DNA from: Spirosoma endbachense
GTDB taxonomy: Bacteria; Bacteroidota; Bacteroidia; Cytophagales; Spirosomataceae
Length of the DNA: 64,000 nucleotides
Assembly: GCF_010233585.1 (NCBI RefSeq)
Contig: NZ_CP045997.1
Span: 754,522-818,521, forward strand
Direction: 5' to 3'
Shown one piece after another: positions 44,065 through 53,820 of the stretch. The stretch's first letter is position 1. Every line of letters starts with the position of its first letter. The notes under the pieces are model-generated. The model was given only the letters and a program-made list of their open reading frames with translations, was not told where the DNA came from and did no database searches. A program made the translations under genes and the position numbers.

Positions 44065-45804
44065 TTAGCATCGTATGTCTTTCAGCATCAGCTGTAACGA
44101 TACATTTCCGTTGTAAAAATTTTGTTCGACCTGATAACAGACTGAGAAAGGCTCTCCACGACGAAGTTGATCGGCCAGATGAGCGAACCCGAAACCAATA
44201 GCTGTTAACGTATGCCCCGACCGGCCCTGGCGCAGGCTGACTTTCAGGTGTTTTTCCTTCATGATAATCGGATCGCTGGCTAAATACACATCCTCCGTCA
44301 TGAATACGGGCTGCAAATTGTGCGGGCCAAATGGCCCCATCTGTTTCACAATCCGAACCAGCTTGTCGTTAATCTCGCTGAAGTCCAGCGGCAGGTCAAT
44401 GTCGATAAGCGGAGTAAGATGTTCTTCCGTGATTTTACGGGACACCACTTCTTCAAATTTTTGGCGAAACGCGTCGATATTCTCAACCGACATCGTCATC
44501 CCAGCCGCAAAGGTGTGACCGCCGAATTGTTCGAGCAGATCGGCACACTCCTCTATGGCTTCATAAACATCGAAACCCGGCACCGATCGAGCCGAGCCGG
44601 CGGCTTTATCGTGCGACTGCGTTAGAATGATGGTTGGGCGGTGAAAATGCTCGATGCATCGGGAGGCTACAATACCAATAACACCCTTATGCCAGCTGGC
44701 ATCGTAGAGAACGGTTGTTTTAGCGCTCATCATGGACTCGCTTTGCCGAATCATTGCCAGAGCCTGTTCCGTAATACTGGTATCGAATTCGCGTCGGCTG
44801 TTATTGTGCTTATTGATCGCCATCGCAAAGTCATCCGCTTCTTCTTCTGACTCGGCGAGCAGAAGCTGTACGGCAGCTTTGGCATGCTGAATTCGTCCGG
44901 CGGCATTGATCCGGGGACCTAACCCAAATACAAGGTTCGTAATGTCCAGTTCCCGCGAAAACCCAGCTATTTTAATTAAGGCTTTCAGGCCGGTACGCGG
45001 TGTGGAGTTAATGTATTTTAAGCCATAGTACGCCAACACGCGGTTCTCACCCGTAAGCGGCACAATGTCTGACGCAATGCTGACAACAACCAGATCAAGA
45101 TAAGGATATAACTCATCCATCTCAATCTCTTTGTAAAGACAGAAGGCCTGCAATAGCTTAAAGCCAACGCCACACCCGCTCAATTCTTTGTATGGATACG
45201 GGCAGTCTTCCCGTTTGGGGTCCAGTACCGCAGCCGCGTCGGGCAATTCAGTGCCGGGGCGGTGGTGATCGCAGATAATGAAGTCGACGCCAAGGGCTTT
45301 GGCTTCGGCCACGCGCTCAATGGATTTAATACCGCAGTCGAGCGCAATAATCAGTGAGAACCCATTTTCTGCTGCCCACTGAATACCCTGCAGCGAAATG
45401 CCGTAACCCTCTTTGTATCGATCCGGAATGTAATAATCGATCGTTGGGTGGTATTTTTTTAAAAAGCCATAAACCAATGCCACCGAGGTCGTGCCATCGA
45501 CATCGTAGTCGCCATAAATCAGGATTTTTTCCTGACGTTCGGGGAGCATGGCCATTTGCAGTCGCATAATAGCCCGATCCATATCCTTCATCTCGAAGGG
45601 ATCATGCAGATGACCGATTTCGGGCCGAAAGAACGTCCGGGCTTCGTCGAAGGTATGTACGCTACGCTGAACCAGGAGAGCGGACAGCGATGGACTGACA
45701 TTAAGTGATTGGGCTAATGACCTGATAGCTGCCTGTTGCTCCCCCGAATCAGGAAAGGGTTTGGTGATCCATCGTTTGGGGGTAGGTGGCGGTTGGGCTA
45801 TCAT
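44065..45804 (-). CDS. recJ: Single-stranded-DNA-specific exonuclease RecJ
   Basis: 579 residues with DHH-family motifs: DYDVDG (99-104, motif I), LDCGIKS, DHH (179-181) and GCGVGFKL, and the C-terminal DHHA1/OB part (GGHTFAAGMTM, LRQGRSGHTLTAIGF). It degrades single-stranded DNA 5' to 3' in recombination and mismatch repair. Length matches the family. It is divergent from the DUF2141 gene. Confidence 0.93.
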   Translation of the reverse strand: MIAQPPPTPKRWITKPFPDSGEQQAAIRSLAQSLNVSPSLSALLVQRSVHTFDEARTFFRPEIGHLHDPFEMKDMDRAIMRLQMAMLPERQEKILIYGDYDVDGTTSVALVYGFLKKYHPTIDYYIPDRYKEGYGISLQGIQWAAENGFSLIIALDCGIKSIERVAEAKALGVDFIICDHHRPGTELPDAAAVLDPKREDCPYPYKELSGCGVGFKLLQAFCLYKEIEMDELYPYLDLVVVSIASDIVPLTGENRVLAYYGLKYINSTPRTGLKALIKIAGFSRELDITNLVFGLGPRINAAGRIQHAKAAVQLLLAESEEEADDFAMAINKHNNSRREFDTSITEQALAMIRQSESMMSAKTTVLYDASWHKGVIGIVASRCIEHFHRPTIILTQSHDKAAGSARSVPGFDVYEAIEECADLLEQFGGHTFAAGMTMSVENIDAFRQKFEEVVSRKITEEHLTPLIDIDLPLDFSEINDKLVRIVKQMGPFGPHNLQPVFMTEDVYLASDPIIMKEKHLKVSLRQGRSGHTLTAIGFGFAHLADQLRRGEPFSVCYQVEQNFYNGNVSLQLMLKDIRC

Positions 45805-45844
45805 AATTGCAAGATAAATCCGTTTTTAGAAAAACACTGCCTCT

Positions 45845-46267
45845 ATGCTCATTTTGCTTTCAGCTATCAGCCTCTTTCTATCTGGCGAAGATCCGGTAAA
45901 ATCGCCCAAAAAAGCTAATCTAAAAGTCGACATTCAGAATGTTCGTACATTGAAAGGCGCTGTATATGTAGCCTTATTTCGTGCCGGGAGCAATTTTCCG
46001 GATGGAAAACCGCTGGACGGAAAAAAGATTGAAGCCACTCAGAAGAGCGTTGAAACCACATTTTCGGTCGAACCCGGCGATTATGCAGTCGCGGTTTTTC
46101 ACGATGAGAATGGGAACGGACAAATGGATAAACGCATATTTGGTATTCCCAAAGAGCCCTACGGATTTAGCAATAACTTTCGCCCAACCATGTCGGCCCC
46201 TAAATTTAATGACTGTAAATTCAGCGTTGGCGATGCCGGAAAGACGATCAGTATCAAGTTGAATTAG
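45845..46267 (+). CDS. DUF2141 secreted protein
   Basis: 140 residues: short N-terminal hydrophobic signal, then the DUF2141 core KVDIQNVRTLKGAVYVALFRAGSNFPDG...TTFSVEPGDYAVAVFHDENGNGQMDKRIFGIPKEPYGFSNN. The GDYAVAVFHDENGNGxMD motif is diagnostic of the family; function unknown, though some members are adjacent to envelope genes. It precedes guaB by 156 bases. Confidence 0.85.
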   Translation: MLILLSAISLFLSGEDPVKSPKKANLKVDIQNVRTLKGAVYVALFRAGSNFPDGKPLDGKKIEATQKSVETTFSVEPGDYAVAVFHDENGNGQMDKRIFGIPKEPYGFSNNFRPTMSAPKFNDCKFSVGDAGKTISIKLN

Positions 46268-46384
46268 CTGGGTTAATTCGTTTCGGAAGGCTTAATCGTC
46301 AGGAAATTGACCAGTTTGGTTAAACTACGTGGGAAAGTCCTGTAAATCCTATAATCTGTGTAATCATAGTTCCGAATTTATTCG

Positions 46385-47896
<1,512 letters not shown>

Positions 47897-47930
47897 TTTA
47901 TCGGTAACGCCCACTCTGAGTCAGTGCTTT

Positions 47931-47970
47931 AACGGCCCTGAGCAACCCGATCGGGTCGCTCAGGGCCGTT
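47931..47970 (+). terminator. guaB terminator
   Basis: 13-bp arms 47931-47943 and 47958-47970, with a further ACCCGA/TCGGGT palindrome in the loop, followed by TTTTG. Confidence 0.85.
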
Positions 47971-48099
47971 TTGTTTGCGCAGGACATTATCCTGCTTCAT
48001 AATCTGGTAACGTTTTTGGGAAACTGTTCACCGGGTGAGCCGGTTGTCAAATGACCATGGTTTCTTTTCAAACTTATGGCAACATAAACCAACAACGTA

Positions 48100-49050
48100 A
48101 TGGAAAAACGTACCATTGGCAGTTCTGAGCTGTCAGTAGCACCGCTGGCATTTGGCGGTAACGTATTTGGGTGGACGGCAAATGAACTGACATCATTTCA
48201 GTTATTGGACGCCTTTGTGGATGCCGGATTCAATCTGATCGACACGGCCGATGTGTATTCGCGCTGGGTTCCTGGAAATCAGGGGGGAGAATCAGAAACA
48301 ATTATCGGTAATTGGCTAAAACGAAGTGGCAAGCGTGATCAGGTTATCATTGCCACCAAACTTGGTGGAGAACTGGCTCCCGATAAAAAGGGATTAGGAA
48401 AAGATTACCTAAAACGCGCTGTCGACGCTTCCCTCCAACGCCTGCAAACAGATTATATCGACCTGTATCAGTCCCATTACGATGACCTGGATACGCCCAT
48501 TGAAGAAACGCTCGATGGCTTTGATAAATTAATCAAAGAGGGTAAAATGCGGGTTATTGGTGCGTCGAATTTTACACCTGAGCGACTGGTTGAATCGTTG
48601 AAAATCAGCGAAAAACTGGGGTATCCAATCTATCAGAGCCTCCAACCCGAATATAATTTATACGATCGGGAAAAATATGAGACGCTGTATGAGCCAATTG
48701 TACAGCAAAATGGCATAAGTGTTATCAGCTATTTCTCGCTGGCAAGTGGTTTCCTGACGGGTAAATATCGTTCGGAAACCGATTTGTCGAAAAGCCCGCG
48801 CGGGCAGGGCGTTAAGAAATACCTGAACAACCGTGGATTTGCCATCCTGAAAGCGCTCGATGAGGTAGCCGAGCAGTATAACGCAACCCCCGCCGAGGTT
48901 TCGCTGGCCTGGCTGATGGCACGGCCGGGCATCACGGCTCCTATTGCCAGTGCAACCAGCGTCGATCAGTTGCACGATATAGCCAAAGCTACCGAGGTGA
49001 AACTGGATAAATCAGCCATCGATAAGCTGACGACTGCCAGCGCCTGGTAG
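48100..49050 (+). CDS. Aldo-keto reductase
   Basis: 316 residues with tetrad D48, Y53, K87 and H126 (LIDTADVYS, IIATKLGG, LYQSHYDD). The C-terminal part GITAPIASATSVDQLHDIAKATEV is the NADP-binding region. It belongs to the same broad family as the protein encoded at 35108 but is a different subgroup. Substrate unknown. A long palindrome (49055-49150) begins 5 bases after its stop and probably terminates the transcript. Confidence 0.9.
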   Translation: MEKRTIGSSELSVAPLAFGGNVFGWTANELTSFQLLDAFVDAGFNLIDTADVYSRWVPGNQGGESETIIGNWLKRSGKRDQVIIATKLGGELAPDKKGLGKDYLKRAVDASLQRLQTDYIDLYQSHYDDLDTPIEETLDGFDKLIKEGKMRVIGASNFTPERLVESLKISEKLGYPIYQSLQPEYNLYDREKYETLYEPIVQQNGISVISYFSLASGFLTGKYRSETDLSKSPRGQGVKKYLNNRGFAILKALDEVAEQYNATPAEVSLAWLMARPGITAPIASATSVDQLHDIAKATEVKLDKSAIDKLTTASAW

Positions 49051-49054
49051 TTAA

Positions 49055-49150
49055 TTTTGTCAGGATTCTTTGGCTTTAAGCCGTGCCACGGTTACTAATT
49101 GCGTTCATAATAACCGTGGCACGGCTTAAAGCCAAAGAATCCTGACAAAA
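49055..49150. repeat. Long palindromic element (copy 2)
   Basis: Perfect 40-bp arms 49055-49094 and 49111-49150 with a 16-base loop. It shares the inner arm AGCCGTGCCACGGTT with copy 1 (40631), and 12 of the 18 central bases. Outer arms differ in sequence but stay fully complementary. Confidence 0.88.
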
Positions 49151-49241
49151 AAATTGGATTAAGCAACTTTTACTGGTTCTTTAAATCAGCTTTATGATTC
49201 ATCCAGCATTTTCCGGTCTGTAATCAGCAACTTTATCCGGT

Positions 49242-49976
49242 ATGAGCCAACCAACCTATTCAAAACTGACGTTGCATCAGGTTATCATGCTGGTCTTGTC
49301 CGTGTATGTTGTACTGGCTCTGCTTATTCGGGAACTGGCGCCAATGTATGAGGATACCCGGCAATTACTCGACCAGATCGATACGGGTATCTGTGTTTAT
49401 TTTCTGTTCGATTTCTTTCTGAGACTCTATCAGGCCCCCGACAAGCTGAAATTTATGCGGTGGGGCTGGATCGATCTACTGGCCAGCATTCCGGCCCTCG
49501 ACTGGTTTCGATTAGGGCAATTAGTGCGCGTTGTCCGAATCCTGCGCATGGTTCGGGCGTTCCGTTCGATGCGCGAATTCCTGACGTATCTCTTCCGAAA
49601 CCGCGCTAACGGCACACTTTCCGTCGTTCTGCTCAGTTCGGTGTTACTCATGATTTTCGGCGCGGTGGCGATTTTATACGTGGAAAAGGTTCCGGAAGCA
49701 AACATCAAAACCCCTTCTGATGCACTCTGGTGGGCGTTTGTTACGATCACAACCGTTGGGTATGGGGACCGATTTCCGGTTACAACGCTTGGGCGGTTCA
49801 TTGCGGCTGTACTGATGATTGCCGGGGTGGGTCTGTTTGGTACGTTTACGGGTTATGTTGCCAATTTTTTTATTGAAGAAGATCAGGAAAAAGAGCAGGA
49901 CGAGATGCATATACTGATTGATGAAATTCGTCAGCTACGGCAGAAAGTTGAAGCGCTGGAAAAACGACTGGAATAA
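49242..49976 (+). CDS. Voltage-gated-like potassium channel
   Basis: 244 residues with six helices. S4 shows regularly spaced arginines (R96, R99, R102, R105, R108 in QLVRVVRILRMVRAFR). The pore carries TVGYGD (171-176), the potassium selectivity filter, followed by S6 (about 185-207). A charged coiled coil (EEDQEKEQDEMHILIDEIRQLRQKVEALEKRLE) ends the protein, probably for tetramer assembly. Voltage gating is inferred from S4. Confidence 0.92.
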   Translation: MSQPTYSKLTLHQVIMLVLSVYVVLALLIRELAPMYEDTRQLLDQIDTGICVYFLFDFFLRLYQAPDKLKFMRWGWIDLLASIPALDWFRLGQLVRVVRILRMVRAFRSMREFLTYLFRNRANGTLSVVLLSSVLLMIFGAVAILYVEKVPEANIKTPSDALWWAFVTITTVGYGDRFPVTTLGRFIAAVLMIAGVGLFGTFTGYVANFFIEEDQEKEQDEMHILIDEIRQLRQKVEALEKRLE

Positions 49977-49999
49977 TGACCGGCGTTTTAGACTGATGA

Positions 50000-50962
50000 T
50001 CATTTCCCTACTGTATCGACAATACTCGTTGGCAGTTGATACAGCAACCAGGTCTTATTCCGGATAGAGTCTGCTTTTTGTCGAATAAGCCGGATAAAGT
50101 CGGCAATGCCAACCGGCTCATTGCCATTCGCGTGAATTAATACCAGACTACCTTGTTTGGGTTGTTGATTTTTGGCAAGCCAGGCATCGCAGCCGATCGG
50201 TAGCAGGCCGAATGCCAGGACCCGATCAAACACGAACTTATCAGAAACCAGACCCGGGAATCGGAAGAAAGGCGAGGGTGTCAGTCCATTTTTGATCATT
50301 GCCTGTTCATTGAGCAGAATTTCATTCGTGAGGTTTGTGTTGGGCTCCAGCAAAAAATTGACGCTCAACGGCAGACGCGGATCGTAGTGATGATAGTACG
50401 AATGATTGACCCAGGTAATAGCCAGATCGCCCCGACTGACCAACCCTTTTAAATAGGCCAGATCCTGAGCATGGCGCGCCATCCACAGACCCGTAATGGT
50501 GATCGTGATCGGAATCGGTTTCTCTTCTGGTTCGAAAGCGGCAATTAACTGCTCAAATACCGAACGGGTTAGCGGTTTGTTCGATGGACAGAGGTCAATG
50601 GTCAGGCTAAAGCCCCGCTCAGTCGTATCGGCGCGTTCCAGCCCGGCATCCTGTAAATTCTGATCGCGTTGTTGTTCGGCACGAATGGCCCGCAGATAGG
50701 GTGTTTTCTGAAATTGCGGGGCCAGCTTTGCCCACGGCAATGGTTGAACATTACTGGAAGGCAGAGCAACAATAGCCGTTTCCAGCGTTTGCGGGTTCAC
50801 CGTCAGATAGCGTAACTGTCGATTTTGCTGCCACTGTCGTAAAATGATCTGTTGCGGCCGTTGAAGCGTTGTTCCGAAATAAACGCGGTAATCGCTCATC
50901 TGGCCAATGGCATTGGCACTGATCAGCATGACCAAACAACCGATTCTCAGAAAGCGTGGCAT
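50000..50962 (-). CDS. Divergent NodB-like polysaccharide deacetylase
   Basis: 320 residues with a signal peptide (GCLVMLISANAIGQ). NodB-like barrel: motif 1 is TIDLCPSNK (121-129), which keeps D123 but not the second Asp of TFDDGP; motif 2 is NHSYYHH (H187-x3-H191); motif 3 is FFRFPG. Metal binding by D-H-H may therefore survive, but activity on sugars is not certain. It is the last gene of the mazG-phosphoesterase-NodB operon on the minus strand. Confidence 0.72.
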   Translation of the reverse strand: MPRFLRIGCLVMLISANAIGQMSDYRVYFGTTLQRPQQIILRQWQQNRQLRYLTVNPQTLETAIVALPSSNVQPLPWAKLAPQFQKTPYLRAIRAEQQRDQNLQDAGLERADTTERGFSLTIDLCPSNKPLTRSVFEQLIAAFEPEEKPIPITITITGLWMARHAQDLAYLKGLVSRGDLAITWVNHSYYHHYDPRLPLSVNFLLEPNTNLTNEILLNEQAMIKNGLTPSPFFRFPGLVSDKFVFDRVLAFGLLPIGCDAWLAKNQQPKQGSLVLIHANGNEPVGIADFIRLIRQKADSIRNKTWLLYQLPTSIVDTVGK

Positions 50963-50998
50963 GACCCTAAACGAACTACTTACGGAGATTTCCTGCCG

Positions 50999-51730
50999 TT
51001 AAAGATAATGGACTGTGCTGTTTGTTCCGTGGGTGGTAAGGTTGATTTCGCGTATACCAACACAATGATTATCAATGACCATATCGGTTGGGTCATGCTT
51101 CATCTGGAAAAAGGTTGATGGGGTCAGCAACATCATCAGATTACCCCGCTGAACAACTTTTTCGACGTGGTAATGTCCACATACGACCGTAATATGGCAC
51201 GATGAGCTTTTGGCTAGCTCAAGGAAATCAGCACTTTGTCGAAACGGATAATGCGCGTCCATATACGTCACATCGGCTGGCAGGGGTGGGTGATGCATAA
51301 AGATCAGCACATTATTGTTGCGCAGAGCAGCCATGTATTCACGTAGCCAGGCCCATTGTTTTGGCGAGAATTCCCCTTTCGACGTATCCAGAAACAAAGT
51401 TGGTCGACCTTCAAGGGGCAAGGCATAAAATAATTCGTCGTTGTGGAGGTTGTTCGTTCTGCCGAACACCTCAGCGAGCAGCACCGAATCGTCGTGGTTT
51501 CCCGAAATAACATAATACGGAAAGGGCAACGTATCAAGCGTCTGCTTTACCCATTCGTAAATGGCGCGGTCGCCGACCGTATTACAGATGTCTCCGCCAA
51601 TAACCAGACAACTAGGTTGTAGCTCTGTCAGAAAGGCCAGTGCGTTCAGAAAATTTTGCCGTACGTTGATACCCTGTGGCTTTTTATCGGCAGTATCGAT
51701 ATGGATGTCAGTGATAAAGGCGATTCGCAT
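50999..51730 (-). CDS. Metallophosphoesterase (CpdA-like)
   Basis: 243 residues with the calcineurin-type motifs TDIHID, GGDICN, SGNHDD, MHHPP and CGHYH, the two-metal site of the class III cyclic nucleotide phosphodiesterases. E. coli CpdA hydrolyses cAMP, but specificity cannot be assigned here. It lies 16 bases downstream of mazG and 36 upstream of the NodB-like gene. Confidence 0.85.
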   Translation of the reverse strand: MRIAFITDIHIDTADKKPQGINVRQNFLNALAFLTELQPSCLVIGGDICNTVGDRAIYEWVKQTLDTLPFPYYVISGNHDDSVLLAEVFGRTNNLHNDELFYALPLEGRPTLFLDTSKGEFSPKQWAWLREYMAALRNNNVLIFMHHPPLPADVTYMDAHYPFRQSADFLELAKSSSCHITVVCGHYHVEKVVQRGNLMMLLTPSTFFQMKHDPTDMVIDNHCVGIREINLTTHGTNSTVHYL

Positions 51731-51746
51731 TATATGGGTAGTCAGG

Positions 51747-52580
51747 TCAGATCGTTTTGGCTTCGTTCCAGTATACGTCCATTTCAGCCAATGTCATCTC
51801 ATTGAGTGATTTGCCGTTGGCGCGTGCCTGCTGTTCCAGATAGGTAAAGCGTTTGATAAACTTTTTGTTTGTTCGCTCAAGGGCTGTTTCTGGATTTATG
51901 TCAATAAAGCGGGCGTAATTTACGAGGGAGAACAAGAGGTCACCAAACTCACCTTCAGCACGTTCGGTATCGATCACTTCGTTCGTATCGGTGTTGAACT
52001 CGGCTTTAAATTCCTGCATCTCTTCTTCTACTTTTTCCCAAACCTGTTGTTTTTCTTCCCAGTCGAAACCGGCTCCGCGTGCTTTTTCCTGGATGCGCAT
52101 AGCCTTAACGAGGGCAGGCAACGAGCCCGGTACACCCCCTAAAACAGATTTATTGCCCTCCTTTAGTTTAAGCTGTTCCCAGTTTGCTTTCACCTGTTCT
52201 TCGGTTTCTGCAACTGTATCGCCGTAAATATGGGGATGGCGGCTTATCAATTTTTCGCAGACGCTGGTCAAAACATCGGCCATGTCGAATCGGTCTGATG
52301 CTTCTGTCGCCGTTTCGGACGCTATTTTGGCATAGAAAACCAGATGCAATTGCAGATCGCCGAGTTCTTTACGGATCTCATTCATATCCTTTTCCAGAAT
52401 AGCGTCGGAGAGTTCGTAAGTCTCTTCAATGGTCAAATGTCGAAGGCTATCCATCGTTTGTTTGCGGTCCCAGGGGCACTGAGCGCGCAACTCGTCCATG
52501 ATGGTCAGTAATCGATCAAACGCCATGAGTTGCTCCTGACGGCGGGGGGATAAGTCTTGAAATTGTTTCATCTGGCTCAT
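51747..52580 (-). CDS. mazG: Nucleoside triphosphate pyrophosphohydrolase MazG
   Basis: 277 residues with two MazG domains, each with the E-x-x-E...E-x-x-D helix motif: LTIEETYELSDAI/IRKELGDLQLHLVFYA and QEFKAEFNTDTNEVIDTERAEGEFGDLLFSLVNYARF. The enzyme removes non-canonical or excess nucleotides. First gene of the three-gene minus operon; an inverted repeat (52581-52613) sits against its start codon. Confidence 0.92.
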   Translation of the reverse strand: MSQMKQFQDLSPRRQEQLMAFDRLLTIMDELRAQCPWDRKQTMDSLRHLTIEETYELSDAILEKDMNEIRKELGDLQLHLVFYAKIASETATEASDRFDMADVLTSVCEKLISRHPHIYGDTVAETEEQVKANWEQLKLKEGNKSVLGGVPGSLPALVKAMRIQEKARGAGFDWEEKQQVWEKVEEEMQEFKAEFNTDTNEVIDTERAEGEFGDLLFSLVNYARFIDINPETALERTNKKFIKRFTYLEQQARANGKSLNEMTLAEMDVYWNEAKTI

Positions 52581-52940
52581 AAACCAATAAGACGCAAAAA
52601 GTCATATTGGTTTTGGAAAGTTTCGTGGGGCGATAGCGTCAATCGATCAGGCTGAAGGATACGCTGAGTTGTTTTATACGGTCAACAGCTATCATTGCTT
52701 AAGGTAAAGGTAAGAGAAAAAGAGATGTAAGGACAGGTCAAAGACCGATTCGCCTGACCAGGGAGCTACGTATTGCTGACCTTATTTGTCGTAGACAAAC
52801 GAGCTGAAATTTGTCCGCTTTTGATCGAAAAGCTGTCCGAGAACGGACGAGATGGGTAATTGTATTTTTGTAATAGACTGACAGTCAGTTAGTAATGAAC
52901 GATGGCACGGCGCTTGATGATTACAGAGACAAAATCTAAA
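52581..52940. other. Intergenic region with a short inverted repeat at mazG
   Basis: 360 bases between the mazG start and the aminotransferase stop (both minus). It begins with a 9-bp inverted repeat AAACCAATA/TATTGGTTT (52581-52589, 52605-52613) directly upstream of the mazG ATG. Otherwise no gene or clear promoter. Confidence 0.5.
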
Positions 52941-53738
52941 CTAACAGCCAGTGAAAATCGATGAAAGAGAACCAACTTGTGTTTCGGTCATTTTTCCGCT
53001 CAAAATTTGAATACCCATAACGTTTGCGGCAAAAACGACATCGGCAGCTTCTAGGTCCGAAGGCAGGAAAAAACCTTCCCGGCAATCGGTATATCGCCGG
53101 AGCAACTGCCGCCGGGCGATGCCATTGATGCAACCGGTTTTGAGCGAAGGCGTAAAAAGCGTTTGATCGTTGAACCAAAACAGGTTCGATGCAATGCACT
53201 CCGCCAGATGCCCTTCTGTACTTAGTAAGATGACATCGTTGAATCCATTCTCCTGCTTGTATAAACCCGCCAGGATATATGGTAACGAATTAAGCGTTTT
53301 ACTGGCAGATACTGGTGATTCAGATAACCGAATTGTGCTATAAATTCCTATTTTTGTCTGTTCGGTGATATGAAACGGTACGCCTGGGCGAGCAGTGATC
53401 AAGTAATTGATTTCGTGGCTGGTAGGCGTATACAGGCCACCGGGTTTGCGCCAGATCTGGAGTTTAATGCGAGCCGGTTGAGTCAGTAAATCATTGGCCG
53501 AAAGCAGCTGAAGAATGAGCTGCTGAACCGATGATTCAGTAAAATGTACAGGTAATTGTAAACGGAGAGCCGCCATCCCGGTTGTGAGCCGGGTCATATG
53601 GTCAGGCCAGAACCAAAGGTGGTTGTTTTCGTAACGGATGGTTTCAAAAAGGCCATCTCCATATTGGAAGGCCCGGTCGTCGACTGGCAGCCGAAACTCA
53701 TCTTCCGTAAGTATATCCGAATTATAAACCAGAAACAT
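52941..53738 (-). CDS. Class IV aminotransferase (PabC/branched-chain fold)
   Basis: 265 residues of the fold-type IV PLP family: DRAFQYGDGLFETIRYENNHLWFWPDHMTRL, catalytic K147 in SASKTLNSLPYI, and E180 in GHLAECIASNLFW. This fits 4-amino-4-deoxychorismate lyase (PabC), branched-chain or D-amino-acid aminotransferases; size and the short substrate loop favour PabC, but this is not certain. Divergent from the TolC gene, the starts being 82 bases apart. Confidence 0.8.
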   Translation of the reverse strand: MFLVYNSDILTEDEFRLPVDDRAFQYGDGLFETIRYENNHLWFWPDHMTRLTTGMAALRLQLPVHFTESSVQQLILQLLSANDLLTQPARIKLQIWRKPGGLYTPTSHEINYLITARPGVPFHITEQTKIGIYSTIRLSESPVSASKTLNSLPYILAGLYKQENGFNDVILLSTEGHLAECIASNLFWFNDQTLFTPSLKTGCINGIARRQLLRRYTDCREGFFLPSDLEAADVVFAANVMGIQILSGKMTETQVGSLSSIFTGC

Positions 53739-53783
53739 GCTTAGTTTGCGCCGTTTATCCCAAAATAATAGTTGCCCCGAAGG

Positions 53784-53791
53784 TAAGTTTG
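53784..53791 (+). promoter_or_regulatory. Possible -7 element for the efflux operon
   Basis: TAAGTTTG (53784-53791) matches TAnnTTTG. It would start transcription about 23 bases before ATG 53821, supporting that start over the in-frame ATG at 53737. No good -33 at 19-21 bases. Confidence 0.45.
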
Positions 53792-53820
53792 TAACATTGA
53801 ACCATCAAAATCCAGCGAAC

